Positions 53,757 to 63,738 of a stretch of DNA of 64,000 nt are shown one piece after another (position 1 is the first letter of the stretch; the number at the start of each line of letters is the position of its first letter). The translations under genes were made by a program, and so were the position numbers. The DNA comes from Caballeronia catudaia (GTDB lineage Bacteria > Pseudomonadota > Gammaproteobacteria > Burkholderiales > Burkholderiaceae). The DNA lies in contig NZ_FCOF02000005.1 in NCBI RefSeq assembly GCF_001544755.2, positions 186,001 to 250,000 of the forward strand, written 5' to 3'. The notes beneath the pieces are model-generated. The model ran no database searches. It was not told where the DNA came from and saw only the letters and a list, made by a program, of their open reading frames with translations.

Positions 53757-55031
53757 CTAGCGCTGCGAGAGCCGCGCCAAAGCATCGCGTGTGATGAGCG
53801 TGACGCCGGAGTCCGTGCGAAAGAAGCGCGCGGCGTCGTCGTCCGGGTCCTCGCCGACCACGAGGCCTTCGGGCACCGTGCAACCGCGATCGATCACCAC
53901 CTTCTGCAAGCGGCAACTCGGCCCGACCGTCACCTGAGGCAACAAGACTGCCTCATTGATGTTACAGAACGAGTGCACCCGCACCGCCGACGAAAACACC
54001 GACTTCGACACCTGCGAGCCCGAGATCACGCAGCCGCCGCAGACGAGCAGATTCGTGATCGCGCCTTGCTGGCCGTTCAGGTCGCGCACGAACTTGCCAG
54101 GCGGCAGTTGCTCCTGGTTCGTCCATATCGGCCATTTGCGGTCGTACAGATCGAGTTCGGGAATCGTCGAGGCGAGATCGAGATTGGCCTCCCAGTAGGC
54201 GTCGACGGTGCCGACGTCGCGCCAGTACGCGGGCGCGTCCGGATCGCTGCTGGAAGTCACGCACGACATGCCGAACGGATGCGCGATCGCCTTGCCCGTC
54301 GTCACGATGCGCGGAATGATGTCCTTGCCGAAGTCATGATCCGTGTTCGAGGTCTCGATGTTCTCCTGCAGCATGTCGTAGAGATACTTCGCGCTGAACA
54401 CGTAGATGCCCATGCTCGCGAGCGCGACGTCGGGCTTGCCGGGCATCGCGGGCGGATCGGCGGGCTTTTCGAGGAAATCGGTGACGCGGCGGTTTTCATC
54501 GACGTGCATCACGCCGAACGCGACCGCCTCCATGCGCGGCACCTCGATGCAGCCGACCGTGCAGTCCGCGCCGCTCTCGACGTGATCGAGCACCATGCGC
54601 GTGTAGTCCATCTTGTAGATGTGATCGCCCGCCAGCACGATGACGAACTCCGGCCCGATCGAGCGGACGATATCGAGGTTCTGATACACGGCGTCGGCGG
54701 TGCCGCGATACCAGCTCGAATCGACGCGCTGCTGCGCCGGCCAGATATCGATGAACTCGTTGAACTCGCCGCGCAGGAAACCCCAGCCGCGCTGCAGATG
54801 GCGGATGAGCGAATGCGCCTTGTATTGCGTGACGACGGCGATGCGGCGGATGCCGGAATTGAGGCAGTTGGACAGCGCGAAGTCGATGATGCGGTACTTG
54901 CCGCCGAAGTGCACGGCGGGCTTCACCCGCTTGTCGGTGAGCGGCCCGAGACGCGTGCCGCGCCCGCCGGCGAGAACGATTGCGAGGGTCGACTTCTGCA
55001 AATCGGTGCGATTCTTAGACAGCGTCTCCAT
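53757..55031 (-). CDS. glgC: glucose-1-phosphate adenylyltransferase
   Basis: A 424-residue ADP-glucose pyrophosphorylase. The nucleotidyltransferase P-loop AGGRGTRL is at residues 21-28, GTADAVYQN and an allosteric Arg/Lys-rich N-terminal region follow, and the C-terminal half is left-handed beta-helix. It makes ADP-glucose from glucose 1-phosphate and ATP for GlgA. The start has a full AGGAGG site. Branching enzyme glgB and phosphorylase are not in the window. Confidence 0.93.
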   Translation of the reverse strand: METLSKNRTDLQKSTLAIVLAGGRGTRLGPLTDKRVKPAVHFGGKYRIIDFALSNCLNSGIRRIAVVTQYKAHSLIRHLQRGWGFLRGEFNEFIDIWPAQQRVDSSWYRGTADAVYQNLDIVRSIGPEFVIVLAGDHIYKMDYTRMVLDHVESGADCTVGCIEVPRMEAVAFGVMHVDENRRVTDFLEKPADPPAMPGKPDVALASMGIYVFSAKYLYDMLQENIETSNTDHDFGKDIIPRIVTTGKAIAHPFGMSCVTSSSDPDAPAYWRDVGTVDAYWEANLDLASTIPELDLYDRKWPIWTNQEQLPPGKFVRDLNGQQGAITNLLVCGGCVISGSQVSKSVFSSAVRVHSFCNINEAVLLPQVTVGPSCRLQKVVIDRGCTVPEGLVVGEDPDDDAARFFRTDSGVTLITRDALARLSQR

Positions 55032-55552
55032 GTCAGCCTCCTGATTTGACCTGCGACTATTGATGTCTTGCCGTGTGTTCGTCCTCGTATGCTTTTCGAT
55101 GTCGTCGCTGCGCTACCGATGCCGGCCGCGCGTGTTCGCCGTTGCAGCATTATCCGGCGCGCGTTCGGATTCGTGTGCTGGAGTTACGCGATTTTTTCGC
55201 TGGATGCTGTATGCCCGCCAATGTCGTGCCGCTGGAGCAAAGCGTGTGCCGAACGCGCACGAACGTGCTCTGCGCGATGCCCGGCACGGTAATGGTGTTG
55301 CGGCCGCCCGACCGTTCGGGCTTCTGATCGAGCGCGCCGCTCGACAAAACGCATCCGCGCAATTTTTAATGGGCACCCCATGCCGCAGTGCGTCGAGGCA
55401 CGGCACAATACGTTGCATGCGATTGCCCGTACTCGCCCGCAAAACGGCGCGTACGGGCGTTCTTCCTAAAGCCGCTGTCGCGCTGCGCTGCACGACACGC
55501 GGTACGCCAAACGTTTCACCTGACCGGACACGATCAATCGGGAAAGCAGAAC
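55032..55552. other. gene-free divergent region between glgC and pdxY
   Basis: About 520 bases; several open frames cross it but none has a ribosome site or recognisable product. It must hold the promoters of glgC (leftward) and pdxY (rightward). No repeat or hairpin stands out. Confidence 0.45.
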
Positions 55553-56434
55553 ATGAACAACGTCCTGAGCATTCAATCGCATGTGGTGTTCGGCCATGCG
55601 GGCAACAGCGCGGCGGTCTTTCCGATGCGGCGTCTCGGCGTCAACGTCTGGCCGCTCAACACCGTGCAGTTCTCCAATCACACGCAATACGGACGCTGGA
55701 CCGGCAGCGCGTTCGACGCCGACGAGCTTCAGAACGTGATCGAGGGCATCGGCGCGATCGGCGTGCTCGCGCGCTGCAACGCGGTGCTGTCGGGCTATAT
55801 GGGTGCGCCGGAGCAAGGCCGCGCGGTTGTCGAGATCGTGAAGATGGTAAAGGCGGTGAATCCGCGCGCGCTCTATTTCTGCGATCCGGTCATGGGCCAG
55901 ACGGGCGGCTGCACCGTCGCCGGGGGCATCGAGGATTTTCTCGTCACGACGATGCCCGGCATCGCCGACGCGATGATGCCCAACCACGTCGAGCTGGAGA
56001 AGCTCGTCGGGCGCACGATCGAAACCGTGGAAGAAGCCGTCGATGCATGCCGCGAAATCATCGCGCGCGGTCCGCGCACCGTACTGGTGAAACACCTGCT
56101 CGATCGCAACAGCCGCGCCGACACCTTCAACATGCTCGCCGTCACCCCGACCGAAGCGTGGTTCGCGCAGCGGCCGCTGTATCCGTTCGCGCGGCAGCCG
56201 GTGGGCGTAGGCGATCTGACGAGCGCGGTGTTCGTCGCGCGCACGCTGCACGGCGATTCGTTGCGCAACGCGCTCGAACACACGCTCGCGGCGGTCAACG
56301 CGGTCGTCAAGGCGACGTATGAGGCGGGGCGCTACGAGCTGGAGATCGTCGCGTCGCAGGACGAAATCGCGAAGCCGACTGACCGCTTCCCCGCGATCCG
56401 CGTGACCGGCACGGAAACCGTCAGGGGCGTTTAG
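55553..56434 (+). CDS. pdxY: pyridoxal kinase
   Basis: A 293-residue ribokinase-fold enzyme. The N-terminal [15 protein letters not shown] is the pyridoxal-binding signature of PdxY, CDPVMGQ and the C-terminal [10 protein letters not shown] hold the catalytic Asp and anion hole. It phosphorylates pyridoxal for salvage of vitamin B6. The frame is open from 55388 but ATG 55553 gives the exact family N-terminus. It converges with the IclR pair; the 3' ends overlap by 4 bp. Confidence 0.91.
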   Translation: MNNVLSIQSHVVFGHAGNSAAVFPMRRLGVNVWPLNTVQFSNHTQYGRWTGSAFDADELQNVIEGIGAIGVLARCNAVLSGYMGAPEQGRAVVEIVKMVKAVNPRALYFCDPVMGQTGGCTVAGGIEDFLVTTMPGIADAMMPNHVELEKLVGRTIETVEEAVDACREIIARGPRTVLVKHLLDRNSRADTFNMLAVTPTEAWFAQRPLYPFARQPVGVGDLTSAVFVARTLHGDSLRNALEHTLAAVNAVVKATYEAGRYELEIVASQDEIAKPTDRFPAIRVTGTETVRGV

Positions 56435-57213
56435 CTCTCTTCCATCAGGCCGAAGCGCCAGGACAGACGGCGCGTCGCGGCCACGAGCGCATGCGCGAGC
56501 GGGCCGTTTTCGGCGCTGTCGAAGCCGCCCGCCGAGCCGATCAACGCGATCACGAGGCACACGCTGCCCGTGTGATCGAACACCGGCGCGGCGAGCGTGT
56601 GGATGCCGGGCACCGGCGCGCCGAGCGCGGTGTCGAGGCCGCGTTTCCTGATGTCATCGAAGCGCGCAGCGTCCGCTTTCGCGCCGTCCGTTCCCGCGAG
56701 ACGAATGGTGTCCTGCTGCATCAGGCTCGCGAGCATGTCAGCGGGAAGATGTGCGGCATACACGCGCCCGATCGCCGTATTGACGAGCGACATCACCGTG
56801 CCGACACGCAAGCTCACGTGCTGCGGCCGCGCCGATTCCTCCAGCCGGATCACGGTCGGGCCGAGCGGGCCGAGCACGGCGGCGGCGACCGTCATCGACG
56901 TGCTCGCGGCGAGTGCGACGATCTCGGCTTCGGCGTCGCGGATCGGCGAGAGGCGCTGCAACGCGATGAGCCCCAGCTCGCGGCTCAACGGGCCCGAATG
57001 AAAGAGCCCGGCGTCGTCGCGTGCGAGCAACCCGACTTTCACCAGACTCACCAGATGCGCGAACGCCTTCGCCGGCGGCATGCCGGCCGCGGCGGCGAGA
57101 TCGCGCAAGGTGAGCGGCTCGCCCGCCGCGACCAGCGCGCGCAAAAGATCGCCCGTCGCGTCGAGCGCGTTGATGCCGCGCTGCGGCCTCGCGTCGTCTT
57201 CGAATATCGTCAT
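56431..57213 (-). CDS. IclR-family transcriptional regulator (second of a coupled pair)
   Basis: A 260-residue IclR protein: N-terminal winged HTH ([20 protein letters not shown]) and a C-terminal GAF-like effector domain. It begins at the stop of an upstream paralogue with ATGA overlap, so the two are translated together. It is clearly related to that paralogue along its whole length, suggesting a tandem duplication. The effector is unknown; control of the divergent metallo-hydrolase and MFS genes is likely. Confidence 0.86.
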   Translation of the reverse strand: MTIFEDDARPQRGINALDATGDLLRALVAAGEPLTLRDLAAAAGMPPAKAFAHLVSLVKVGLLARDDAGLFHSGPLSRELGLIALQRLSPIRDAEAEIVALAASTSMTVAAAVLGPLGPTVIRLEESARPQHVSLRVGTVMSLVNTAIGRVYAAHLPADMLASLMQQDTIRLAGTDGAKADAARFDDIRKRGLDTALGAPVPGIHTLAAPVFDHTGSVCLVIALIGSAGGFDSAENGPLAHALVAATRRLSWRFGLMEES

Positions 57214-57968
57214 GAAAGCCGTTCCGTGATATCGCGCGCGGCGTCTTTCAACGCACGGGCGAGCGCGCCGTCCCAGTCGACGTCGGCGAGGCCGGTCGGT
57301 CCGATCGCCGTCAGCGCGAGCTGCATGCGTTCGCCGCCGTCGAACACCGGCACGCTCATGCTGCTGACGCCGGGGCTCGGCGCATCGACGCTGCGCTCGA
57401 TGCCGCGCGTGCGAATTTCGTCGATGCGCGCGTCCATGCCGGGTGCATCGTTTTCCTGCTGATGCGCGAGCATCGCGGCGACGCGGGTTGCGTCGTCGAA
57501 GGCACGGAATACGCGTCCCGTCGACGTCGACGAAAGCGACATCACCGTGCCGACGTGCAGATTCACGTGTAGCGGATAGCCGCCGCGTTCGTAGCGCACG
57601 ATCGTCGGTCCCTGCGGCCCGGCCACGCTGACCGCGACGCTCATGCCCGTCGCAAGCGCCAGCGCCGAAACGCGCGGTGCGGCCGCACGGTACGCCGGCT
57701 GATGTTCCAGACTCAATAGACCGAGCCGCAGCGAAAGCGGGCCGGGCTCGTAGTTGCCGGTGAGCGCGTCGCGTTTGACGAGCCCGAGGCGCGTGAGGCT
57801 CACGAGATAGGTATGCGCCTGCGCGCTCGACAGCTCGGCGGCTTCGGCGAGCGCGCTCAACGCAAGCGGCTCGCGGCGCGCGGCGAGCGCTCCGAGCAGA
57901 CGCGCGCCGACTTCGACGCTCTGGATGCCGCGCTGTTTTTTTTCCTCGCCGGTTTCAGAAAGAGCCAA
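57210..57968 (-). CDS. IclR-family transcriptional regulator (first of a coupled pair)
   Basis: A 252-residue IclR protein: the HTH (LALSALAEAAELSSAQAHTY) is followed by the effector domain. I take TTG 57968 as the start because GGAG lies 5 bases before it and the protein then begins just ahead of the HTH; ATG 58028 gives a longer form but has no ribosome site. It overlaps the downstream paralogue as ATGA. It is divergent from the metallo-hydrolase gene across a palindrome (58058-58074). The two IclR proteins may form a mixed regulator. Confidence 0.82.
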   Translation of the reverse strand: MALSETGEEKKQRGIQSVEVGARLLGALAARREPLALSALAEAAELSSAQAHTYLVSLTRLGLVKRDALTGNYEPGPLSLRLGLLSLEHQPAYRAAAPRVSALALATGMSVAVSVAGPQGPTIVRYERGGYPLHVNLHVGTVMSLSSTSTGRVFRAFDDATRVAAMLAHQQENDAPGMDARIDEIRTRGIERSVDAPSPGVSSMSVPVFDGGERMQLALTAIGPTGLADVDWDGALARALKDAARDITERLS

Positions 57969-58057
57969 GCGCACTCCGCGACTGATGAAAAGTGAACGAA
58001 GGGCAGATGTTAGCGGAGCCGGAGTCATCCGATGCAGTGGTTCGGTATTTACCCGTA

Positions 58058-58074
58058 ATTTGCAAATAGCAAAT
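58058..58074. promoter_or_regulatory. candidate IclR operator, inverted repeat
   Basis: ATTTGC and GCAAAT are exact inverted arms with a 5-base centre. It sits in the divergent region between the IclR pair and the metallo-hydrolase gene, where an IclR regulator would bind. Role inferred from position. Confidence 0.5.
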
Positions 58075-58150
58075 ATGCTTGCTGTTGACAAAAATCATCG
58101 ACGCGCCGATCATCCACCCATCCCCACGAGAATGGAAGCGAGACACAATC

Positions 58151-59110
58151 ATGGCAAAGGCTTTTGCATCGCAGGCCGATCTGGAAGAAAAGAAGATCAC
58201 CTTCACGCAACTCTCCGAGAACGCCTACGCCTACACGGCGGAAGGTGATCCGAACTCGGGCGTCATCATCGGCGACGACGGCGTGCTGATCGTCGATACG
58301 ACCGCGACGCCCGCGATGGCGCAGGACCTCATCGCGAAAATCCGCAGTGTCACTGACAAGCCGATCAAATACGTCGTGCTGTCGCACTACCACGCGGTGC
58401 GCGTGCTCGGCGCGTCGGCGTATTTCGAGGAAGGCGCGCAGCAGATCATCGCGAGCCGCGGCACATATGAAATGATCGTCGAGCGTGGCGAGCAGGACAT
58501 GAAGTCGGAGATCGAACGCTTTCCACGCCTCTTCGCGGGGGTCGAGACGGTGCCGGGCCTCACGTGGCCCACGCTCGTCTTCGAGAAGGAAATCACGCTG
58601 TTTCTCGGCAAGCTCGAAGTGAAGATCGCGCATCTCGGCGCGGGCCACACGAAGGGCGACACGGTCGTCTGGCTGCCGTCGCAGAAAGTGCTGTTCTCGG
58701 GCGATCTGGTCGAATACGACGCCGCGTGCTATTGCGGCGACGCGCAACTCGAAGAATGGCCCGCGACGCTCGAAGCGCTGCGTGCGCTCAACGCTGAGAA
58801 GCTCGTGCCGGGGCGCGGTCCCGCGCTGCTGTCGCCGGCCGAAGTGGACAAGGGCCTCGACTACACGAAGGATTTCGTGACGACGCTGCTGCAAGCGGGC
58901 CGCGAAGCCGTTGCCGACAAGCTCGATCTGAAAGGCTCGATGGCGCTCACGCGCAAGTCGATGGACCCGAAGTTCGGCCACGTCTTCATCTACGAGCACT
59001 GCCTGCCGTTCGATGTCTCGCGCGCGTACGACGAAGCGAGCGGCATCAAGCATCCGCGCATCTGGACGGCTCAGCGCGACAAGGACATGTGGGCCGCCCT
59101 GCAGGACTGA
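58151..59110 (+). CDS. metallo-beta-lactamase-fold hydrolase with altered metal motif
   Basis: A 319-residue MBL-fold protein. The expected HxHxDH motif reads HYHAVR (His79, His81, then Val83 and Arg84 in place of Asp and His), so the second metal site is probably missing. GAGHTKGD (His166) and SGDLVEYD (Asp185) are kept, so a mononuclear metal site is plausible. ATG 58151 follows a divergent region shared with the IclR pair, and an MFS carrier follows at 59219, so it likely processes a compound imported by that carrier. Confidence 0.8.
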   Translation: MAKAFASQADLEEKKITFTQLSENAYAYTAEGDPNSGVIIGDDGVLIVDTTATPAMAQDLIAKIRSVTDKPIKYVVLSHYHAVRVLGASAYFEEGAQQIIASRGTYEMIVERGEQDMKSEIERFPRLFAGVETVPGLTWPTLVFEKEITLFLGKLEVKIAHLGAGHTKGDTVVWLPSQKVLFSGDLVEYDAACYCGDAQLEEWPATLEALRALNAEKLVPGRGPALLSPAEVDKGLDYTKDFVTTLLQAGREAVADKLDLKGSMALTRKSMDPKFGHVFIYEHCLPFDVSRAYDEASGIKHPRIWTAQRDKDMWAALQD

Positions 59111-59218
59111 CGTTCTTCTCTGGCGGCGCGTTTTAGCGACAGCGCGCCGCATCCCCATCTAAAGGCTCAACAGGCGCGCGCAAGACGCCGGCCCAAACAC
59201 GCCCATCTGGAGCGAGAC

Positions 59219-60547
59219 ATGTCGAAGTCGATCGTTACGGCGGCGCTCAGCCCGAGCGCCGCCGGGGAAGCGCACGCCCTGTCGGACGATGCGCTGTTCC
59301 GCAAAGTCGCATGGCGCATCATCCCGTTTCTCTTTCTATGCTACGTGGTCTCGTTTCTGGACCGCATCAATATCGGCTTCGCGCAGTTGCAGATGAAGCA
59401 CGATCTCGGCTTCTCGGATGCGATGTACGGTCTCGGCGCGGCTGTCTTCTATGTCGGCTACGTGCTCTTCGAAGTGCCGAGCAATCTGCTGCTTGCGAAG
59501 TTCGGCGCGCGCCGCACGTTCACGCGCATCATGCTGCTGTGGGGCGTGGCGTCCGTCGGCATGATGTTCGTCTCGACACCCGGCCATTTTTATCTGCTGC
59601 GCTTCATGCTCGGCGTGTTCGAGGCGGGTTTCTTTCCCGGCGTCGTGCTGTATCTGACGTACTGGTTCCCGGCCAAGCGGCGCGCCGGCGTGATGTCGGT
59701 ATTCTTCGCGGGTGTCGCAGTTGCGGGCGTGTTCGGCGGATTGGTGTCCGGCTGGATCATGCGCGACATGGCGGGCGTCATGGGGCTGCACGGCTGGCAA
59801 TGGATGTTCGCGATCGAAGGCGCGCCGGCGGTGCTGCTCGGCCTGATCGCGCTGCGTATGCTCGTGGATACGCCGCGCGATGCGCGCTGGCTCACGCAAG
59901 CGCAACAGGACCGGCTCGCGGCGCTATGTTCCGAACCCTCCGGCAGCGCCGATGCGCACGATCGCCGCGGCTTCCTCGATGCGTTGCGCAACCCGCGCGT
60001 CTATCTCTTCGCGTTCATCTATTTTTCGCTGACGTGCGCCTCGCTGACGCTGAGCTTCTGGATGCCGCTGATGATCCGCGATTTCGGCATCACCGATGTG
60101 ATGTCCGTGAGCCTCTACACCGTCGTGCCGAACGCAATCGGCGCGGTGGGGCTGATTCTGATCGCGCGTCATTCGGATCGTGCAGGCGAGCGGCGCAAGC
60201 ACTTCGCGTGCTGCACGATCGGCGGCGGAATCGCGTTCGCGGCGCTCACCCTGCATGTGCCGAGCTTTCCGGTGATGCTCGCGATTCTCTCGCTCGCCAC
60301 GACGCTGATCTTCGCCGCGCTGCCGATATTCTGGGCCGTGCCCGCGAGCCATCTGCCGGGCAAGAGCGCGGCGGCGGGCATCGCGTTCATCAGCAGTATC
60401 GGCATCACGAGCGGGATCGTGAGTCCGTGGGTGATCGGCCAGATCCGCACCGCGACGGGCAGCATGGATATCGCCGTGCATCTGCTTTCCCTGCTGCTGT
60501 TCGCAAGCGGCGCCGCGCTGTTTTTTGGATTGCGGCGTCGCGCGTGA
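59219..60547 (+). CDS. MFS transporter, ACS family
   Basis: A 442-residue major facilitator with about 12 spans and the FLDRINIGFAQ signature, of the anion:cation symporter branch. It lies 108 bp after the MBL-fold gene on the same strand, and both are probably controlled by the divergent IclR pair. Its substrate is likely an aromatic or sugar acid; this is inferred only. It is a paralogue of the rhamnose-cluster carrier at 12496. Confidence 0.84.
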   Translation: MSKSIVTAALSPSAAGEAHALSDDALFRKVAWRIIPFLFLCYVVSFLDRINIGFAQLQMKHDLGFSDAMYGLGAAVFYVGYVLFEVPSNLLLAKFGARRTFTRIMLLWGVASVGMMFVSTPGHFYLLRFMLGVFEAGFFPGVVLYLTYWFPAKRRAGVMSVFFAGVAVAGVFGGLVSGWIMRDMAGVMGLHGWQWMFAIEGAPAVLLGLIALRMLVDTPRDARWLTQAQQDRLAALCSEPSGSADAHDRRGFLDALRNPRVYLFAFIYFSLTCASLTLSFWMPLMIRDFGITDVMSVSLYTVVPNAIGAVGLILIARHSDRAGERRKHFACCTIGGGIAFAALTLHVPSFPVMLAILSLATTLIFAALPIFWAVPASHLPGKSAAAGIAFISSIGITSGIVSPWVIGQIRTATGSMDIAVHLLSLLLFASGAALFFGLRRRA

Positions 60548-60549
60548 AT

Positions 60550-61020
60550 TCAGGCTGCCGCGATCGCCTTGAAGTTTTCCGGCGTGGCGAAGGCGAGATA
60601 TTCGGCCTGCATCTCGGGCGTGAGGAATTCGAGCATCGTCGAGTTCTCGATCCACAATTCGATCACGTGGAAGAAGTTATTGCCGCGCGTGCAGCGCACC
60701 GCGCGCCATCCTTCACGCTCGCCGATCGCGATGACGTCCCCGGCGCTCAGCTTCGTCGCGATCGCCATATGGAATGCGCTGTACTGCGGGCGCTTGAACG
60801 TGCCCGCGCCGTAGCTCACGCTGTCCTCGTGGGCGCCGCCCGGCGTGATCACCTGATCGCTCGGATACACCTCGATGATGCTGCCGCGATCGTCGCCGGC
60901 GACGGCCATCCACGCGTCGGGAAACGGCGAGAAGGGCGCGGCGAAACCGCCCCACAGTTCGGCGAGCACCTGGGCGACGTGCTTCGGATCGTTGGCGGGA
61001 ATGGAGGCATGGAAGATCAT
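60550..61020 (-). CDS. hypothetical soluble protein (156 residues)
   Basis: A 156-residue protein starting MIFHASIPANDPKHVAQVLAE, with an overall pattern that could suit a VOC-like (glyoxalase) fold. GGAG precedes the ATG at suitable spacing. It converges with the MFS gene, 2 bp away. No metal or substrate motif is certain, so the function is left open. Confidence 0.65.
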   Translation of the reverse strand: MIFHASIPANDPKHVAQVLAELWGGFAAPFSPFPDAWMAVAGDDRGSIIEVYPSDQVITPGGAHEDSVSYGAGTFKRPQYSAFHMAIATKLSAGDVIAIGEREGWRAVRCTRGNNFFHVIELWIENSTMLEFLTPEMQAEYLAFATPENFKAIAAA

Positions 61021-61094
61021 CGTGAGCTCCGATTCGCAGTGCGATGATGCCGGCATTCTTGCAGAGTCTATTGATATGAGCGTTCTCATACGCG

Positions 61095-61982
61095 TCAGGA
61101 CTCAGCGCTTATCCGACAAACGCCGATGCGAAAGCGGCGATGTCCGCTGTCAGCCGTGCCGCATCGCTGAGAAAGATGCCGTGCGGCGCGCCTTCGTAGA
61201 CGACGAGCCGCGCGTTCGGACAGCCGCGCCGTGCGTTGCGACGTCAGTTCCAGCGGATTCGACACGTCTGCGTCGCCCTGCACGATGAGCGTCGGCACAT
61301 CGATATCGCGCAACTCGTCGCGGAAATCGCCGCGATTCACCGTTTCGTTGCAGGCGAACAGCGCGTGATGCGACGTGCGCAGCGCCATCTCGCGAATCCA
61401 GTCGATCATGGCCTGCGATGCGTCCGGTCCCGCGAACGGCCGCGCATTGTCGGCGAGCCATTGCGGATAGTCGGTCATCAGATCGTGCTGGAACGCATCG
61501 GCATAGGCGCGATCGATGCCATCGGGATTGTCCGGCGTCTTCCCGAGCATCGGCAAGGTCGAGGCGATCAGCGCGAGGCGCGCGACGCGTGCGCTGCCGT
61601 GCCGCGCCAGATAACGCACCGCCTCCGCGCCGCCCATCGAATAGCCGACGAGCGTGATATCGGAAAGACCCAGCGCCTCGATGACACCGGCGAGATCGTC
61701 CGCGAGCGTGTCGTAGTCGTAGCCGCCGCCCGGATCGCTGGAACGTCCGTGGCCGCGCCGGTCGTACGCGATGCAGCGAAAGCCCTGGCGCGCGAGCGGT
61801 AGCATCTGATAAGCCCACATGTCGCCCGGCAACGAATAGCTCGGAACGAAAACGATCGTCTTGCCGTTGCGTGCCGCGCGTTCCGGCTGCCAGTCGCGGT
61901 AAAACAGTTCGACGCCGTCGTTCGTTGCGATGAATCCCGGCCGAGTGATGGCTGCATGGACTCGATGTCGATTCGCGGGCAT
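61095..61982 (-). pseudogene. alpha/beta hydrolase (haloperoxidase-like), frameshifted
   Basis: The first 250 residues are a good alpha/beta hydrolase of the non-haem peroxidase or arylesterase type: oxyanion region FVPSYS, nucleophile Ser115 in GYSMGG, and the VPTLIVQGDAD strand holding the acid. After about position 61230 the reading frame becomes nonsense rich in Arg. The expected end (LVVYEGAPHG with the catalytic His, then ADIAAFASAFVG) is present in another frame, ending at 61109. A shift of one extra or two missing bases between about 61210 and 61235 explains it. Start is ATG 61982 with AAGGAG. As read, the enzyme lacks its catalytic His. Confidence 0.78.
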
Positions 61983-62363
61983 GTCCGTCTCCTTGTCGAT
62001 GAACAGTGTGATCGCATCGTCGCAGGAGAAAGTGGGACGGACAATTACGCCAGAGGTAATAGGCCGCGCGCAAAAAAATGCCGCCCAGAAGAAGGCGGCG
62101 AGTGCGCGTCCTGTGGGCTCTGCAAATCGAGAGGGGGACGCGTGAGGAGACAGGGCATACGCGTTCAGTATGGCAAAGGCTCGCGCTGCGCTCAATCGCC
62201 GATTCGAATTTCTGCGTTTCAGCATCGACGTAACGAAATGAAATGGAATGCAAACGAATCGAGGCTACGCATTTAAGACTTGTCTCCCGTTTATCTGTAG
62301 TTTTGGACTGCGACATTGGATAAACTCAGCGGACGTTTCAAACATCCGTTCTTCTTGCGATCC

Positions 62364-63738
62364 ATGTCTTTCGATTCTTCAGCGTCGCCCCAATGCGCGC
62401 ACGCGGACATACCCTTGTCCGATGCTCATCACGCACTTTCCATCGCGCTCGACATTCGGAGTTCGGGCGACTGGCCTGCGCTCGAACATTTTTGCCGGAA
62501 GGCGCTGCAACGCTTCCCGCACGATTACGAACTGCGTTGGCAACTGAGTCATTGCCTCTGGCTGCGCCACGACAGCGTGTCCGCGGAATCGGTCATGCGC
62601 GAGGCTGCACGCCATCATCCGGGCAATGGCCTCGTGACCGGCGCGATCGCGATGTATCTCAATGAACAGTCGCGTTACAGCGAAGCCGAAGCGCAGTATC
62701 GCGTGGCGCTCGCTCAATCGCCGGGCGAGTACGAACTCGCCGTCGATCTCGCGGATCTCGAACTGCGGCGCGGCGCGTGGCGCGACGGCTGGCTGCGCTT
62801 CGAGCGCCGCCTCGATCGTTCGCAACTCGGCGAGAATCGCGTCGTCTCGCGAATGGAGCGAATCGCGCCGCGCTGGGGCGGGCAGCCGCTCGACGGCAAG
62901 CGTGTGATGGTCTACAGCGAACTCGGCCTCGGCGACGATATCCAGTTCGTGCGGTACTTTCCGCAGTTCGCGGAAGGCGTGCGGCGAAGCGGCGGTGAGG
63001 CCATCCTCGCGGTGCGCTCCCCAATTGCATCCGCTCATCCGGCGCTTCGTGCCGGATTGTGTCGCGGTGGAAGCGCATGACTTCGGCAAGGTCGATTACA
63101 CCGTTCCCATGATGAGCATGCCGGTATGGATCGGGCTGTTGCCGCATCAAGTCGATGGCCGCGCGTATCTGCACGCGGCGCCGGAACGCATCGACATGTG
63201 GCGGCGCATCCTCGCGGCGGACGGCAGCAATGCGCTGCGCGTCGGTCTCGTGTGGGCGGGCAGCCCGACGCATCGCCGCGACGCCCAGCGCAGCATTCCC
63301 GTCGATGCGCTCGCGCCGCTCTGGCGTGTGCCGGGCGTCGCTTTCTATCCGGTCGCGCCGGGCCGCGAAGGCGATATCGCGGCGATGCGCTCAGCCGGCG
63401 CGCGCCTGTCCGAATTGCCGGAGTATCGCGAGCATTTTCATGATTCGGCCGCGCTCGTCAGCGCGCTCGACGTGCTCGTGACCATCGACAGCTCGCCGCT
63501 CCACCTCGGCGGCGCGGTAGGCAAGCCGGTGCTCGCGATGATCGATCGCGCGTCGCATTGGTGTTGGGGAGAGGGCGAGACGCAGCCGTGGTACGACTCG
63601 GTGCGGCTCGTTCGGCAGCGCGCGCCGGGCGACTGGGCGCCCGTGGTGGAGCGTGTCGCCGCGGCGCTGTCCGGGCGGCTCGCCGGATGCGCCGCAACGC
63701 GAGATCAGCAGGCGTCGGCGCTGGCCAGTCTCGGATAG
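62364..63738 (+). pseudogene. TPR/glycosyltransferase-9-like protein, frameshifted
   Basis: The first part (62364 to about 63020) has TPR-like helices (HHALSIALDIRSSGDWPALE, SEAEAQYRVALAQSPGE) and a start of the sugar-nucleotide domain (VMVYSELGLGDDIQFVRY). The frame is then lost, and the rest (APQLHPLIRRFVPDC to IDSSPLHLGGAVGKP) continues in another frame to 63738. One base too many near 63017-63025 joins them into a normal protein of about 455 residues of the type that pairs TPR with a GT9-like domain. Whether it is decay or a read error cannot be told. ATG 62364 is preferred to a TTG at 62316. Confidence 0.75.

Noticed and set aside
52086..55049. 987-codon rightward frame opposite glgA and glgC
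   Set aside because: Arg-rich antisense of the two glycogen genes; no domain pattern.
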